From: an uncultured Marinobacter sp.
GTDB lineage: Bacteria > Pseudomonadota > Gammaproteobacteria > Pseudomonadales > Oleiphilaceae
DNA length: 64,000 bases
Reading direction: 5' to 3'
NCBI RefSeq assembly: GCF_947488835.1
Contig: NZ_CANLBK010000001.1
Span: forward strand, 682,001-746,000
Under the pieces are notes generated by a model. The model did no database searches and had not been told where the DNA came from. It worked only from the letters and a program-made list of their open reading frames with translations. Made by a program: the position numbers and the translations under genes. Positions 35,060-43,349 of the stretch are shown here, in pieces (position 1 is the stretch's first letter; each line of letters starts with the position of its first letter).

Positions 35060-35413
35060 CTTGAATCTCCTTACTAAGGAAGGGCCTGTGAAGAGAAACT
35101 GCTCAATCGCTTACAGCGCGAACCTTCAAGATTAACAGTATTGCACATTCAAACTAATTGCCTACGTCAGCATCCTCGGATTTGGAAGGATAGCGGCAGT
35201 ACGTCATGCACAAGCATGCGGACACGTGGTCTCGCAACGTTCTGCGAATGACAGAATCGTAACAATGAGCTAAGCGCAGCAGCAGACAGGGATAACATTG
35301 ACCCGGCAGAAACTGAGAGAGCAGTCACTTGGCGATTGCTTAAAAACTGTGCTAACCAGAATAGGAGGCAACAAGTTTTTGGACAACGCACTCAGTCGGC
35401 GCAAAGAGGACAC
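35060..35413. other. Spacer between cfa remnant and sodC
   Basis: No supportable gene. A plus-strand patch at about 35210-35380 (HADTWSRNVLRMTES in one frame, DPAETERAVTWRLLKN and NRRQQ in another) faintly resembles a broken DUF3175 gene but is too short and interrupted to call. It should contain the sodC promoter. Confidence 0.35.
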
Positions 35414-35959
35414 ATGATGATTAAAACTGCACTGCTCACATTCGCACTCGTCGGCACAATGCCAGTACTCGCTTTGGCGGCAAACCCAAACGCCAGCCAT
35501 CTCGATATCAAGGTGTACAAAGTAACCGCCGACGGCAAGGGCGATTCTGTCGGTACCGTGCGCATACAAGACAATGAAGAAGGCGCCCTGTTTAAACCTG
35601 ATCTAAAAGGACTGGAACCGGGACTTCATGGCTTCCATGTGCATGAAAATGCCTCCTGTGACCCCGCTAAAAAAGACGGAAAACTCACCGCTGCTGGAGC
35701 AGCAGGCGGCCATTTCAACCCCGATAAAGGCAAGCACAACGGGCCCTTCGAAAAAGGCCACGCCGGCGACGTACCAGCGCTTTACGTCAATAACGATGGC
35801 GAGGCGACAACACCCGTACTCGCACCCAATCTCAAATTCAAAGATCTGACAAACCGCGCTCTGATTATCCACGAAGGCGGTGACAACTACGCGGACTCGC
35901 CCAAACCACTGGGCGGCGGCGGCGCGCGCGTTGCTTGCGGTGTTATTACTGACGATTGA
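35414..35959 (+). CDS. sodC: Cu/Zn superoxide dismutase
   Basis: A 181-residue periplasmic enzyme that dismutes superoxide. The signal peptide ends near LALAA. Metal ligands are all visible: HGFHVHENASC, AGGHFNPDKGKHNGP, GHAGDVPALYV and the C-terminal IHEGGDNYADSPKPLGGGG with ACGVI. The two cysteines for the structural disulfide are present. ATG 35414 has AGAGGA 5 bases upstream; the frame opens farther up but without support. A second sodC follows within 48 bases. Confidence 0.95.
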   Translation: MMIKTALLTFALVGTMPVLALAANPNASHLDIKVYKVTADGKGDSVGTVRIQDNEEGALFKPDLKGLEPGLHGFHVHENASCDPAKKDGKLTAAGAAGGHFNPDKGKHNGPFEKGHAGDVPALYVNNDGEATTPVLAPNLKFKDLTNRALIIHEGGDNYADSPKPLGGGGARVACGVITDD

Positions 35960-36007
35960 CGCTCGCTCACAAACTTGCCGTCGCTTCGTCGCAGACAGGA
36001 GGAAGCC

Positions 36008-36598
36008 ATGATTATTTTTTTAAGATGCGCTGCGCTTGCGGTGGCGTTAATGCCGGCAATGGTAACCGCAGTAGACGAACCCGACACTGGCGCAGAAGAA
36101 GCGGGAGGCAACGCTCTGTCGGTCTCGATGAGCCTTGCCACGCGTAATGGAAAATCTAAAGACATTGGCACGATACGCGTGGAAGAGAAGATAAGAGGCA
36201 TTGTGTTAGCGCCTCACCTCAAGGGGCTAAGGCAGGGTGCTCATGGATTTCATGTGCATGAGCATGACGATTGCAGCTCAGTTCGTGAGGAGGCCAAATC
36301 CGGTAGCACACCTGAATACGTTGCTGCAGGCAACGAGGGCGGGCATTTGAGTTCGGGATTGGCCGATAGTCACACAGGCCCCTATGGTGACGGCCACCTC
36401 GGCGATCTCCCGATTTTGTATGTGGACAACAATGGTGTGGCCAACCACCCGGTTTATGCCCCGCGTCTCCGTTTAAATGACCTGCCAGGACGCGCATTGG
36501 TGATCCACGCCAACCCGGACAATTACTCTGACGATCCTGAAGAGAACGGCGGCAGCGGGCCAATTATCGCTTGCGGCATTGTGGACGGAGACAAATGA
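36008..36598 (+). CDS. Second, divergent Cu/Zn superoxide dismutase
   Basis: A 196-residue paralogue with a signal ending near MVTAV. Metal ligands are kept: HGFHVHEHDDC, EGGHLSSG, DSHTGPYGDGHLGDLPILYV and VIHANPDNYSDDPEENGG, with ACGIV. The zinc loop carries an insertion (VREEAKSGSTPEYVAAG) and the usual electrostatic loop GGDNYxDxPxPLGGGG is altered to NPDNYSDDPEENGGSG, so its charge near the active site differs from the first SodC. AGGAGG lies before ATG 36008. It is coupled to the SDR gene by overlap. Confidence 0.9.
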   Translation: MIIFLRCAALAVALMPAMVTAVDEPDTGAEEAGGNALSVSMSLATRNGKSKDIGTIRVEEKIRGIVLAPHLKGLRQGAHGFHVHEHDDCSSVREEAKSGSTPEYVAAGNEGGHLSSGLADSHTGPYGDGHLGDLPILYVDNNGVANHPVYAPRLRLNDLPGRALVIHANPDNYSDDPEENGGSGPIIACGIVDGDK

Positions 36599-37476
36599 TG
36601 AGCGACTTAAAAGACCCCCGTTATCTGTACCCGAGACCAGATTTCGCCAGGCAACAACAGAGTATTCCTGGCGAGGAGCGCGACATGGAACCGCTCGCTG
36701 ACCATGGTGAAAGTTCCTACAAGGGTTCAGACAAACTGGCTGGGGCAGTTGCACTCATCACCGGCGCAGATAGCGGTATCGGCCGCGCGGTCGCACTGGC
36801 CTACGCAAGAGAAGGCGCTGACGTCGCATTTACTTATCTGGCGGAAGACACAGACGCGGAAAAGACGGCCGATTTAGTTCGCGACGCTGGCAGAAAGGTA
36901 CTTGCTATCAAAATGGACCAATCCCAACGGTCTGCGTGCGATGAGGCAGTGGCGCAGGTTCTGCGTGAATTTGGACATCTTGACATACTCATCAATAACG
37001 CAGGTTTCCAACAGACGTACAGTAAACTGGAAGACGTACCGGATGATGAGCTCAGACGTACCGTCGGCACGAATATCGAAGGAATGATTTATCTCTGCCG
37101 CGCAGCGCTCACACACCTGCCGCCAGGAGGCTGCGTTATTAACACCACTTCCATTCAGGCATTCAAACCGAGTAGAAATCTTGCACCCTACGCAGCTACG
37201 AAAGCTGCTATCGCAAATTTTACGCTGTCACTTGCCGAAGAAGCTATTGCTAAAGGTATAAGAGTTAATGGGGTAGCACCCGGACCAGTCTGGACTCCAC
37301 TAATTCCTTCTACCTTTCCGGCGGACAAGGTGCCCGAATTTGGCGCCAATACCCTTTTGGGACGCCCGGCGCAGCCCGCCGAACTGGCACCGATTTACGT
37401 GTTCCTAGCGTCCCCGGCCGCGAGCTATGTGACCGGTGAAATATACGGCGTAACCGGGGGTAGTAAACAACTTTAA
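36598..37476 (+). CDS. Short-chain dehydrogenase/reductase (YhdF/YghA-like)
   Basis: A 292-residue NAD(P)-dependent SDR. The leader DPRYLYPRPDF and DMEPLADHGE is typical of the stress-related YghA/YhxC group. The cofactor loop is ITGADSGIGRAVA, followed by INNAGFQQTY, the catalytic Ser in NTTSIQAFK and Y-x-x-x-K in YAATKAA, ending YVTGEIYGVTGG. Two overlapping ATGs (36595 and 36598) follow GGAG; the second has better spacing. It shares the transcript with the two sodC genes. The substrate is unknown. Confidence 0.9.
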   Translation: MSDLKDPRYLYPRPDFARQQQSIPGEERDMEPLADHGESSYKGSDKLAGAVALITGADSGIGRAVALAYAREGADVAFTYLAEDTDAEKTADLVRDAGRKVLAIKMDQSQRSACDEAVAQVLREFGHLDILINNAGFQQTYSKLEDVPDDELRRTVGTNIEGMIYLCRAALTHLPPGGCVINTTSIQAFKPSRNLAPYAATKAAIANFTLSLAEEAIAKGIRVNGVAPGPVWTPLIPSTFPADKVPEFGANTLLGRPAQPAELAPIYVFLASPAASYVTGEIYGVTGGSKQL

Positions 37477-37552
37477 CGACAGTTGCAAGTTGTGGGCAGA
37501 AGAATGAGTTAGAGGTCCCTGCCCCTTTGCCTGTGCGTGGGGCCTTCAAGCA

Positions 37553-38313
37553 TTAGTTAATTTCTTGCCAGCCCATGTCAGGCTGAAAGCGCGGGCCATA
37601 ACGGTCGGCCAGTGTTTCCAAACCCTCGCGAATAAGGTCAAAGCCCCGATCATGCGCGCACTTCATCGGTCCACCCCGGAATGGCGCGAAACCGGTGCCA
37701 AATATCATCGCCCCATCGGCAATGTCTTCATCAGCAACCACGCCTTCTCGAATACAGGTCATGCAGGCATTGAGCATCGGCACCAGAAGCCTATCCAACG
37801 TATCTTCAGGCGGCGCTGAACCCGGCTCCTCTTTCTGGGCTTTGCCGTCCTTTCATGTGTAAACCCCCTCGCCTGTTTTCTTGCCTGACTTGCCATCTTC
37901 GACCAGCTTTTTGAGCCACTCAGGTGGGGCCGGCATGCTGGAATCGAGGCGCTCGCGCAGCATTTTTGCCACGCTCAGACAAATATCAAGCCCCACCTGA
38001 TCCGCCAGTTCAATGGGCCCCATAGGCATGCCGAAGTCTTTTGCAACCTGGTCGATCGCCTCAGCTTGAACGCCCTCCTCCAGCAGTGTCATGGCCTCAA
38101 CCAGATAAGGGGTCAGTGCCCGATTCACCAGAAATCGTGGAGCCATTGCTACGCTTGCGGGCCGGCGGTCGATCTGGCCGACAAAGGCGCGGGCACGAAC
38201 ATAGGTTTTTTTGAAATGGCATCGTGTGTGACCACTTCTATCAGTGGCATGCTGGCCACTGGATTAAAGAAATGACGGCCGACTAATCGCTTCGGGTTCT
38301 TCAGACCTTCCTT
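37553..38313 (-). pseudogene. 3-hydroxyacyl-CoA dehydrogenase (FadJ/FadB-type) remnant
   Basis: Starts abruptly with EGLKNPKRLVGRHFFNPVAS then MPLIEVVTHDAISKK in one frame. It shifts at an A-run near 38205 to RARAFVGQIDRRPASVAMAP, RFLVNRALTPYLVEAMTLLE and GKKTGEGVYT. An in-frame TGA at about 37850 (where Trp is expected, VYT-W-KDGK) interrupts it, after which KDGKAQKEEPGSAPPEDTLD, LLVPMLNACMTCIREGVV and PFRGGPMKCAHDRGFD read to 37553. The enoyl-CoA hydratase half and NAD-binding start are missing. A fatty-acid oxidation gene has thus been truncated, frameshifted and stopped. Confidence 0.85.
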
Positions 38314-38640
38314 AGCTCATAAATGCCCCTCTAATAAACACTATCGTTTGACTAGAATTGACTATATTGCCCCAGCCAAGAATAAATAATAGGAGCGAGA
38401 CTTAAATTTTTTCCTAACCTCTCCCGGTTGGAGGGAATGCAGTGAGCTTTGCCACACCTTTTCGCACTGAAACCGCCAAATAAGCCCCTAGCCTCTGTAA
38501 AGCGCGAAGCGGCTCGTGCTATATTTTAAATCGAAGCTCCGCTCAGCACCAATTGGCATATCCTCGAAGCCATTCCCGAGGCATTAACACGGCGAAAAAT
38601 AGAGTTGTGCGCTATTCCTACTGAAACCATCAAAATTCGG
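38314..38640. other. Spacer between fadJ-type and CDF remnants
   Basis: No intact gene in about 330 bases; contains a short fragment of a second copy of the channel-partner gene (listed separately). Confidence 0.4.
38522..38585 (-). pseudogene. Fragment of a second copy of the channel-partner gene
   Basis: The minus strand reads NGFEDMPIGAERSFDLKY, matching YGPENMPIGAERSFDLTV in the intact gene at 29242-30033. DNA of the core stretch is also alike. Only about 20 codons remain. Confidence 0.6.
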
Positions 38641-38649
38641 AATACGCAA

Positions 38650-39132
38650 CTCTATCGCAGGCTCCAACAGGAAAGTAATCTACGCTGCGCTCGGCGGTAA
38701 CTTTCTGGTCGCGTGCACTAAATCTGTTGCTTCGGTAATGACCGGAAGCTCTGCCATGTTTTCAGAAGGCGTTCTCTCTCTGATCGATACTGCTAATCAG
38801 ATCCTGTTGCTGTACGGTATAAAAAAAAGTGGCAAACCCGACGTCGACGAACTACATCGTATTGGGGTTGGCTATAGTGTTTGAAGGGGCTGCCCACCAT
38901 TTTCGTGATGCTGTTCGAGGATTCTGCAGCGATAATTGGCCTACTGGTCGCGATGACCGGTATCTTTCGGGCAGATCATGCCTGCATGTACTGGATGGAC
39001 GGTGCGGCCTCGCTGATTATGGGGCTGATTCTAGGTGGCACCGCGATCTGGCTGGCGTACCCACAGGTGAAACGAGTGTTCGTTGAAGCCGAGTCACTCA
39101 AGGTGCATGCAGCCACCCATCAACGAGATTAA
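38650..39132 (+). pseudogene. CDF-family cation efflux transporter remnant
   Basis: One frame gives KVIYAALGGNFLVACTKSVA, SVMTGSSAMFSEGVLSLIDT and ANQILLLYGIKKSGKPDVDE, the first membrane segments of a CDF transporter. The expected HPFGYG-segment is missing. It resumes as NPTSTNYIVLGLAIVFEG and then, after a frameshift near 38880, KGLPTIFVMLFEDSAAIIGL, LVAMTGIF and DGAASLIMGLILGGTAIWLA, ending near VEAESLKVH. About half the gene is lost. An intact but different CDF gene converges on it with a 4-base overlap. Confidence 0.8.
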
Positions 39133-40115
39133 CTTTTTAATCGCGATTTGTTACTGCCATCCTCGCACTCTCGTTCCGGCAAATTTTTGACAGGCATGAT
39201 CGTCACATCGAACACTTTCCAGTGTATGGATTTCAATTCATTGGTACCGCGCGTTATCCTCTCGGTGGCCTCACACTTGTCACTGAGGATTATAAAAACC
39301 TCTCCGAAGTAAACTTGACCATGTTCGCGAAACCTTACAGCATAGTCGTCTACCCAGCTCCAGCTAAGCACTACTTTCTCAATTGCCTCAATCAGCTCAC
39401 TTACGCGGTCATCGTCAACGCGAGTAGGGTGGCGGTCCATCAGATCCGCCGTTGCATTTTTTAGATGGCTAACGCCGTCCCTAACAATGGATAAAGAGAT
39501 CACAATTGCTGCGACCGAGTCAGCCCACCAATAGCCCCACCCGATGCCGAGAACGCCGCCAATTGCCGCCGCAGAGGTCAAATAGTCAGCCTTTTGAGTA
39601 ACGGCATCGGTATGCATGATTTTGTTATGCAACTTCTCGGCTATTGGCTTTTTTATGGTTCCAATCACAACGGGAGGTATACCGCTGTATAGCAGCGCAC
39701 CAATCATTACCCATCCCATCCACACTTGGTGCCCGAAAATGAATACGCTACCAATAGTTGGCCGCTCTGCCTTAATAAGCGAAAAAGCTGAATCTATGGC
39801 GAGGTAAAGTCCTATAACCAAAAGCGCTACTGATCCGCAAAGGAAAGCAATGCTGAAAGCTCGATGATATCCGTAAGGGAATTTATTGGTCGCCGGTCGG
39901 TCGTAAAAGCGCGAAGCTACCAGAAAAGAAATAGCTGGAATTAGGCTCAGGGTATCTTCCAACCAAGCAGTTTTCATTGCCTGAGAGCTCCCCATCACAA
40001 GAAACATAATGGCAACTACACTTGCCAGATAGAAAACTGTAAAACACTCCAACCGTTTCGCTTTTCGAAACTCTGGCTTTAATTCATCAGGCAGCTCAAA
40101 CTTTGGAGTAATCAT
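39129..40115 (-). CDS. Cation diffusion facilitator family transporter
   Basis: A 328-residue inner-membrane protein with about five or six membrane segments: LECFTVFYLASVVAIMFLVM, TLSLIPAISFLVASRFYDRP, FSIAFLCGSVALLVIGLYLA, MGWVMIGALLYSGIPPVVIG and a C-terminal cytoplasmic domain (VDDYAVRFREHGQVYFGEVF). The metal-site aspartates are visible in HTDAVTQKADYLTSAAA. It probably exports divalent metals in exchange for protons. Its ATG overlaps the end of the upstream binding-protein gene (ATGA), so the two are coupled. Confidence 0.85.
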   Translation of the reverse strand: MITPKFELPDELKPEFRKAKRLECFTVFYLASVVAIMFLVMGSSQAMKTAWLEDTLSLIPAISFLVASRFYDRPATNKFPYGYHRAFSIAFLCGSVALLVIGLYLAIDSAFSLIKAERPTIGSVFIFGHQVWMGWVMIGALLYSGIPPVVIGTIKKPIAEKLHNKIMHTDAVTQKADYLTSAAAIGGVLGIGWGYWWADSVAAIVISLSIVRDGVSHLKNATADLMDRHPTRVDDDRVSELIEAIEKVVLSWSWVDDYAVRFREHGQVYFGEVFIILSDKCEATERITRGTNELKSIHWKVFDVTIMPVKNLPERECEDGSNKSRLKS

Positions 40116-40561
40116 TTGTGAAGCCTTTTGAATGATTTCTCAAGCTCATACAACAATCGGTTCTCTCCCTTGCGAATAAGAACTACATGAACCCCATCAT
40201 AGGGCATGGTTAACCCCACTTGCTGTTTCCAGAGCGTTTCTTTATCAAATCCTCCAATTAGCACATCCAATTGACCTTCGGTCAGTTTACGAACCAACGA
40301 CGTCTCATTTGCGAACTCGAACTCAATGAGCAAACCCTGCTCTTCGGCGAACTGACGGAGAAGATCGACTTCCGTGCCCCGCGGTGACGGTACGCTATCA
40401 ACCACGAATGGCGAGTTTTTACTCGCGCCAACGAGTAGACGGTCAGATTTGGCACGATTGAACGCATCCGACGCGTCGTGAGGAAAGCTGCAGCCTGCGT
40501 ACATCAAAACTAGAAAAATCGTCGCAATGTGTCGGCACGAAAGACCTTTGTAATTTTTCAT
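40112..40561 (-). CDS. Short solute-binding-protein-like lipoprotein
   Basis: A 149-residue protein with a lipoprotein signal (IFLVLMYAGCS). It resembles the first lobe of family-3 periplasmic binding proteins: LLVGASKNSPFVV, RGTEVDLLRQFAEEQGLLIE and LTEGQLDVLIGGFDKETLWK, then VGLTMPYDGVHVVLIRKGEN. Only about 60 percent of the usual length is present, ending ELEKSFKRLHK, so the second lobe is shortened or lost. It is coupled to the CDF gene and may sense or deliver a solute for it (inference). Confidence 0.7.
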   Translation of the reverse strand: MKNYKGLSCRHIATIFLVLMYAGCSFPHDASDAFNRAKSDRLLVGASKNSPFVVDSVPSPRGTEVDLLRQFAEEQGLLIEFEFANETSLVRKLTEGQLDVLIGGFDKETLWKQQVGLTMPYDGVHVVLIRKGENRLLYELEKSFKRLHK

Positions 40562-40605
40562 TAATCAGCGCTCCCGTTCCATGTAAGTTGCGAGTCATCA
40601 TGCCC

Positions 40606-40895
40606 GCCCTGCAAAGATCAAGCTTTTTGGTGGCAGTCGTCTTGTTGCCATTATGGCTCTGTAATGTTGTCAATATAATGGGCCGCACAACATCGTCACG
40701 CGTTTTAACAACCGGCAGGCGCAACTCATCTTATGTTATGGATTGCCCCCGATCCAAGGTTGCCACGCAAATCTTCCAACGTGATTTCAGTGCTCACTAA
40801 CAAAAAACCCTGGCCACAACATTTCGCTATTCTCGTACATTACCTAGTGAGTAATAGATGCGTAAAATATCCAGCACTTCAGGCCGCAGCTAGTG
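40606..40895 (-). pseudogene. Decayed copy of the C-terminal part of a sigma-54 activator
   Basis: The DNA aligns over about 280 bases with 13745-14020 (inside the intact activator), for example TGTTGCCATTATG and CCACAACATTTCGC, but has many substitutions and indels. The readable patch is LPVVKTRDDVVRPIILTTLQ then SHNGNKTTATKKLDL, against LEDVERRIIVTTLHAHNGNK in the intact gene. There is no complete frame. It marks a second, lost regulator next to the IS30 element. Confidence 0.8.
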
Positions 40896-40964
40896 CTCCG
40901 TCCGGTTAATTCGCTGGGCTATACTTGTTATAATAGGGAGCGTCAAACAGCAATAAAAGGTGGC

Positions 40965-41924
40965 GGTCTCCAACTCTAAGTGTAACACCCAGTTTAATGA
41001 ATGCCTGACGGCGCGTCTTGGGTACGTTTGACCAGGCCCATAAACACTTCCAGTGGCGCTTTGAAGCCTAACCGCTTCCGAGGCCGTGTATTAAGCAGGA
41101 AGGCAAAGGCGTCAAGCTCCTCCTGACTGAACACCGACAGGTCGGTTCACTTGGGCATGTATTGCCGCAACAAGCCGTTGGTGTTCTCGTTGATGGCTCG
41201 TTGCCAGGGGCTATGCGGATCTGCAAAGTAGATCGCCGTGGCGGTGGCTCCGTCCATTTTGGCCAGGAACACGCTCCACCAAGGTTCCAACGGCTGAGCG
41301 ATTGAAGGCGCCTTTGATCAGGTCGCCTTCCCAGTGCCTAGGCAGCATTCGCTCTTCGACTTCCGGCGGTCGCAGGTGAATGCTGACCAAATCCGGGATT
41401 TGCTGGCGACGATCAACTCCGCCAGCCCGAGGGCGACGTTTGGTGTGACCCTGCCGCAGGCAGGTAATCAGCTCTTTGCGTAGTTCGCCATGAGGCTGGG
41501 CATAAATAGTTTTGTACACAGTCTCATGTGAGACTTGAAACTCGGGATAATTAGGAAACATAGCCTTCAGTGTGCCGCTGATTTGCTGAGGAGACCACTT
41601 GTTTCTCAGCATGTCGGCGACCACCCCATGCAAGTCGGTGCCCTCAACCAATTTGCGCCGTGGCCGACACCGTAAGCGGGCTGAACGTGCTGCAAGTCCC
41701 GCAGCTTCAGCGTCATAAGGCTGACCTTTTAATGTGCGTCGACACAGTTCTCGGCTCAGGGTGCTGGGTGAACGGTTCAACTTTCGGACAATAGCGCGAA
41801 GGTTATGACCCTGGCGCCTCAAAAACATGAGTGTCACGCGATCAGTGGTACTAAGATGATGATAGTGTTTTTCCATGGCAACACGATACTCGATTAGAGG
41901 GTGTTGCACTTAGTTATTGAGACC
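40965..41924 (-). mobile_element. IS30-family insertion sequence, internally deleted (960 bp)
   Basis: Terminal inverted repeats: the left end GGTCTCCAACTCTAAGTG and the right end (read inward) GGTCTCAATAACTAAGTG, then related TGTAACACCC and TGCAACACCC. Direct GC dinucleotides flank both ends, consistent with a 2-bp target duplication. The right end cuts the second copy of the YqjD-like gene after about 17 codons. The continuation of that gene is not found on the left side, where a decayed sigma-54 activator begins after about 70 bases. A deletion therefore followed or accompanied insertion. Confidence 0.85.
40994..41876 (-). pseudogene. IS30 transposase, disrupted
   Basis: From MEKHYHHLSTTDRVTLMFLR the N-terminal DNA-binding part and [20 protein letters not shown] (first catalytic Asp) are intact. 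At GTLVER the frame shifts, and reading resumes as [12 protein letters not shown] joined directly to [20 protein letters not shown] (third catalytic Glu), so about 50 residues with the second catalytic Asp are deleted. A stop interrupts MPK-TDLSVFSQEEL. The element cannot move by itself. Confidence 0.85.
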
Positions 41925-41978
41925 GCGCTCTTTCAACGGCTTTCCACCGCGTTGATTATTTTCATCAATATTCGTCAT
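41910..41978 (-). pseudogene. 5' fragment of a second YqjD-like gene cut by IS30
   Basis: Starts with the same MTNIDENNQRGGKP as the intact gene at 26177-26740, then LKER, and runs into the IS end giving GLNN and a stop. Only 14 codons match the intact gene. Confidence 0.85.
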
Positions 41979-42070
41979 AACGAACTCCTTGAATCCAAGA
42001 TTAAAAGACTAGGTTGACGACTACGAGAACAACGACGATAACTCCGATGAGATAGAAGATGTTGTGCATT
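41941..42070. repeat. Perfect 130-bp repeat, copy 2
   Basis: Identical to 26703-26832. It includes the second microprotein gene. The left flank ends in the IS30 element and the right flank shows only weak similarity to the copy-1 flank. Confidence 0.9.
42001..42069 (-). CDS. 22-residue membrane microprotein, copy 2
   Basis: Identical in protein and DNA to the microprotein at 26763-26831 (MHNIFYLIG to NLVF). Its upstream region differs, with a weaker AGGGGGAA ribosome site about 6 bases from the ATG. The downstream operon genes are gone, so if expressed it is made alone. Confidence 0.6.
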   Translation of the reverse strand: MHNIFYLIGVIVVVLVVVNLVF

Positions 42071-42771
42071 GGATTTCCCCCTGACTGTTCAAGCTTTTGT
42101 TAATCTAAATAAACAATGTATCCAGAGCACTCAGAGCTCTTTGAAAGCTGTTGGTAACTGCATGCAGGACGTCTCGATAAGACGTTAGCTAAGCAGATCT
42201 TACGGCTTCCCAATAACGACAGACCAGAACCACTGCCACTTTATTAAGTGTTTTATGTTTCTACAAGACTTAAATTAAACCTTTAAAGAGAATTATTTAA
42301 TTAATAAAACTTAATAAACATTATCCGGTAAAAATTACATCATCTATTTGTAAATTTTACAATTATTTCTCTTCCAGACCCTCTTTGCACAGAAACCATA
42401 ATGGCCACTTACTATCACATAACACTGAACGCCATTTTGTATATTCAATTATTGTGACAAACTGGTGCTTTATATAACCAGAAGGCACCTTATGGTGCTG
42501 CCATATTAATACCAAACAGCTATAAACATTAGTTATAAAATCAATAACTTGTAAGTTAGTTCCGACTAAGAGAAATCGTATGATTTATTTGTTGACCCCG
42601 TTGGGTAACCTCCACGCCAATTTTTGACCAGGTGTTATCAGGTGCTACGAACGGACAATCTAGCTGCGCATACTGCCGGCTCAATGAATTGGCATGAGAG
42701 ATGCTTTCATTAAATGATGCCCGCCAAAATTCTATTACGAGCAGGCTAAAATGGCGTTTATGGAGATTAGC
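42071..42771. other. AT-rich gene-free region upstream of the second CsbD gene
   Basis: No gene is seen in 700 bases. The middle (about 42280-42380 and 42480-42560) is very AT-rich. A sigma-54-like element lies at 42690-42704. Frames on the minus strand across the right end are antisense to CsbD. Confidence 0.45.
42690..42704 (+). promoter_or_regulatory. Sigma-54-like promoter candidate for CsbD
   Basis: TGGCAT-GAGAG-ATGC against consensus TGGCAC-N5-TTGC, two mismatches with GG and GC kept. It lies 68 bases before the CsbD start at 42772, similar to the distance seen before the PRC-barrel gene. Confidence 0.4.
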
Positions 42772-42972
42772 ATGAACAAAGATATTGCAGATGGAAAATG
42801 GCAGCAGCTGAAAGGTACGATTCAACAAAAGTGGGGCGACCTTACTGACGATGATTTGGATCGAATAAATGGCCGACGGGAAGAGTTTTCAGGCGTTATG
42901 AAAGAACGCTATGGAAAGAGCAAGGAAGAAGCTGAGCAGGAGTTCGACCGATTGCGTGATAACGATAACTGA
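42772..42972 (+). CDS. CsbD family stress protein, second copy
   Basis: A 66-residue protein, MNKDIADGKWQQLKGTIQQK then WGDLTDDDLDRINGRREEFS and MKERYGKSKEEAEQEFDRL. ATG 42772 has GGAG 7 bases upstream; the frame opens at 42751 without support. It is clearly paralogous to the CsbD at 15996-16190, about half the residues agreeing, so the duplication is old. Confidence 0.9.
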   Translation: MNKDIADGKWQQLKGTIQQKWGDLTDDDLDRINGRREEFSGVMKERYGKSKEEAEQEFDRLRDNDN

Positions 42973-43135
42973 TCGCTAGCTTCAGCTGCGGCGGCGCTGG
43001 AAATAAAGCCGCCCCAGCTTCGACAGCGTACAAACCACAATGCAATCCCGTTTATTAATCCAACATCCGTAGCTTGCGCTATGAAAAAGAACTTTCGGAA
43101 ACGACAAAGCCCGCCGTTAAGGCCCGACCAGAACT

Positions 43136-43245
43136 ACTAGGGAGACACTGAATAAGTCCCAAAATCAGCGATAATACGGCCATCGTCAACCGAACAGGAT
43201 TCGTTTCCGCCATGGATCAAATTAGCTTCTCCGAAGCCGAGTAAT
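43136..43245 (+). mobile_element. IS5-type insertion sequence remnant (left end only)
   Basis: GGGAGACACTGAATAAGTCC looks like an IS5-group terminal repeat and is followed by a short leader and MDQISFSEAE, the opening of IS5-family transposases, then an immediate stop (TAA) at about 43244. No more of the element is seen. It lies at the right border of the accessory region. Confidence 0.6.
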
Positions 43246-43349
43246 CCCCCCGGACCGAGAGTTAACTGCAATCGTTAGCCATTGCTGATGTATTTAATGT
43301 ATCGACTCCGGCGCCAGCCAAGTGACTTTTTTGGTTTTAAAGCACTCGT

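Noticed and set aside
35200..35390. Possible DUF3175-like broken gene
   Set aside because: Only scattered residues (WSRNV, DP-E, NRRQQ) fit and the frame is interrupted; could be chance.
42556..42828. 90-codon minus-strand frame
   Set aside because: Mostly antisense to the CsbD gene and its promoter; no family features.
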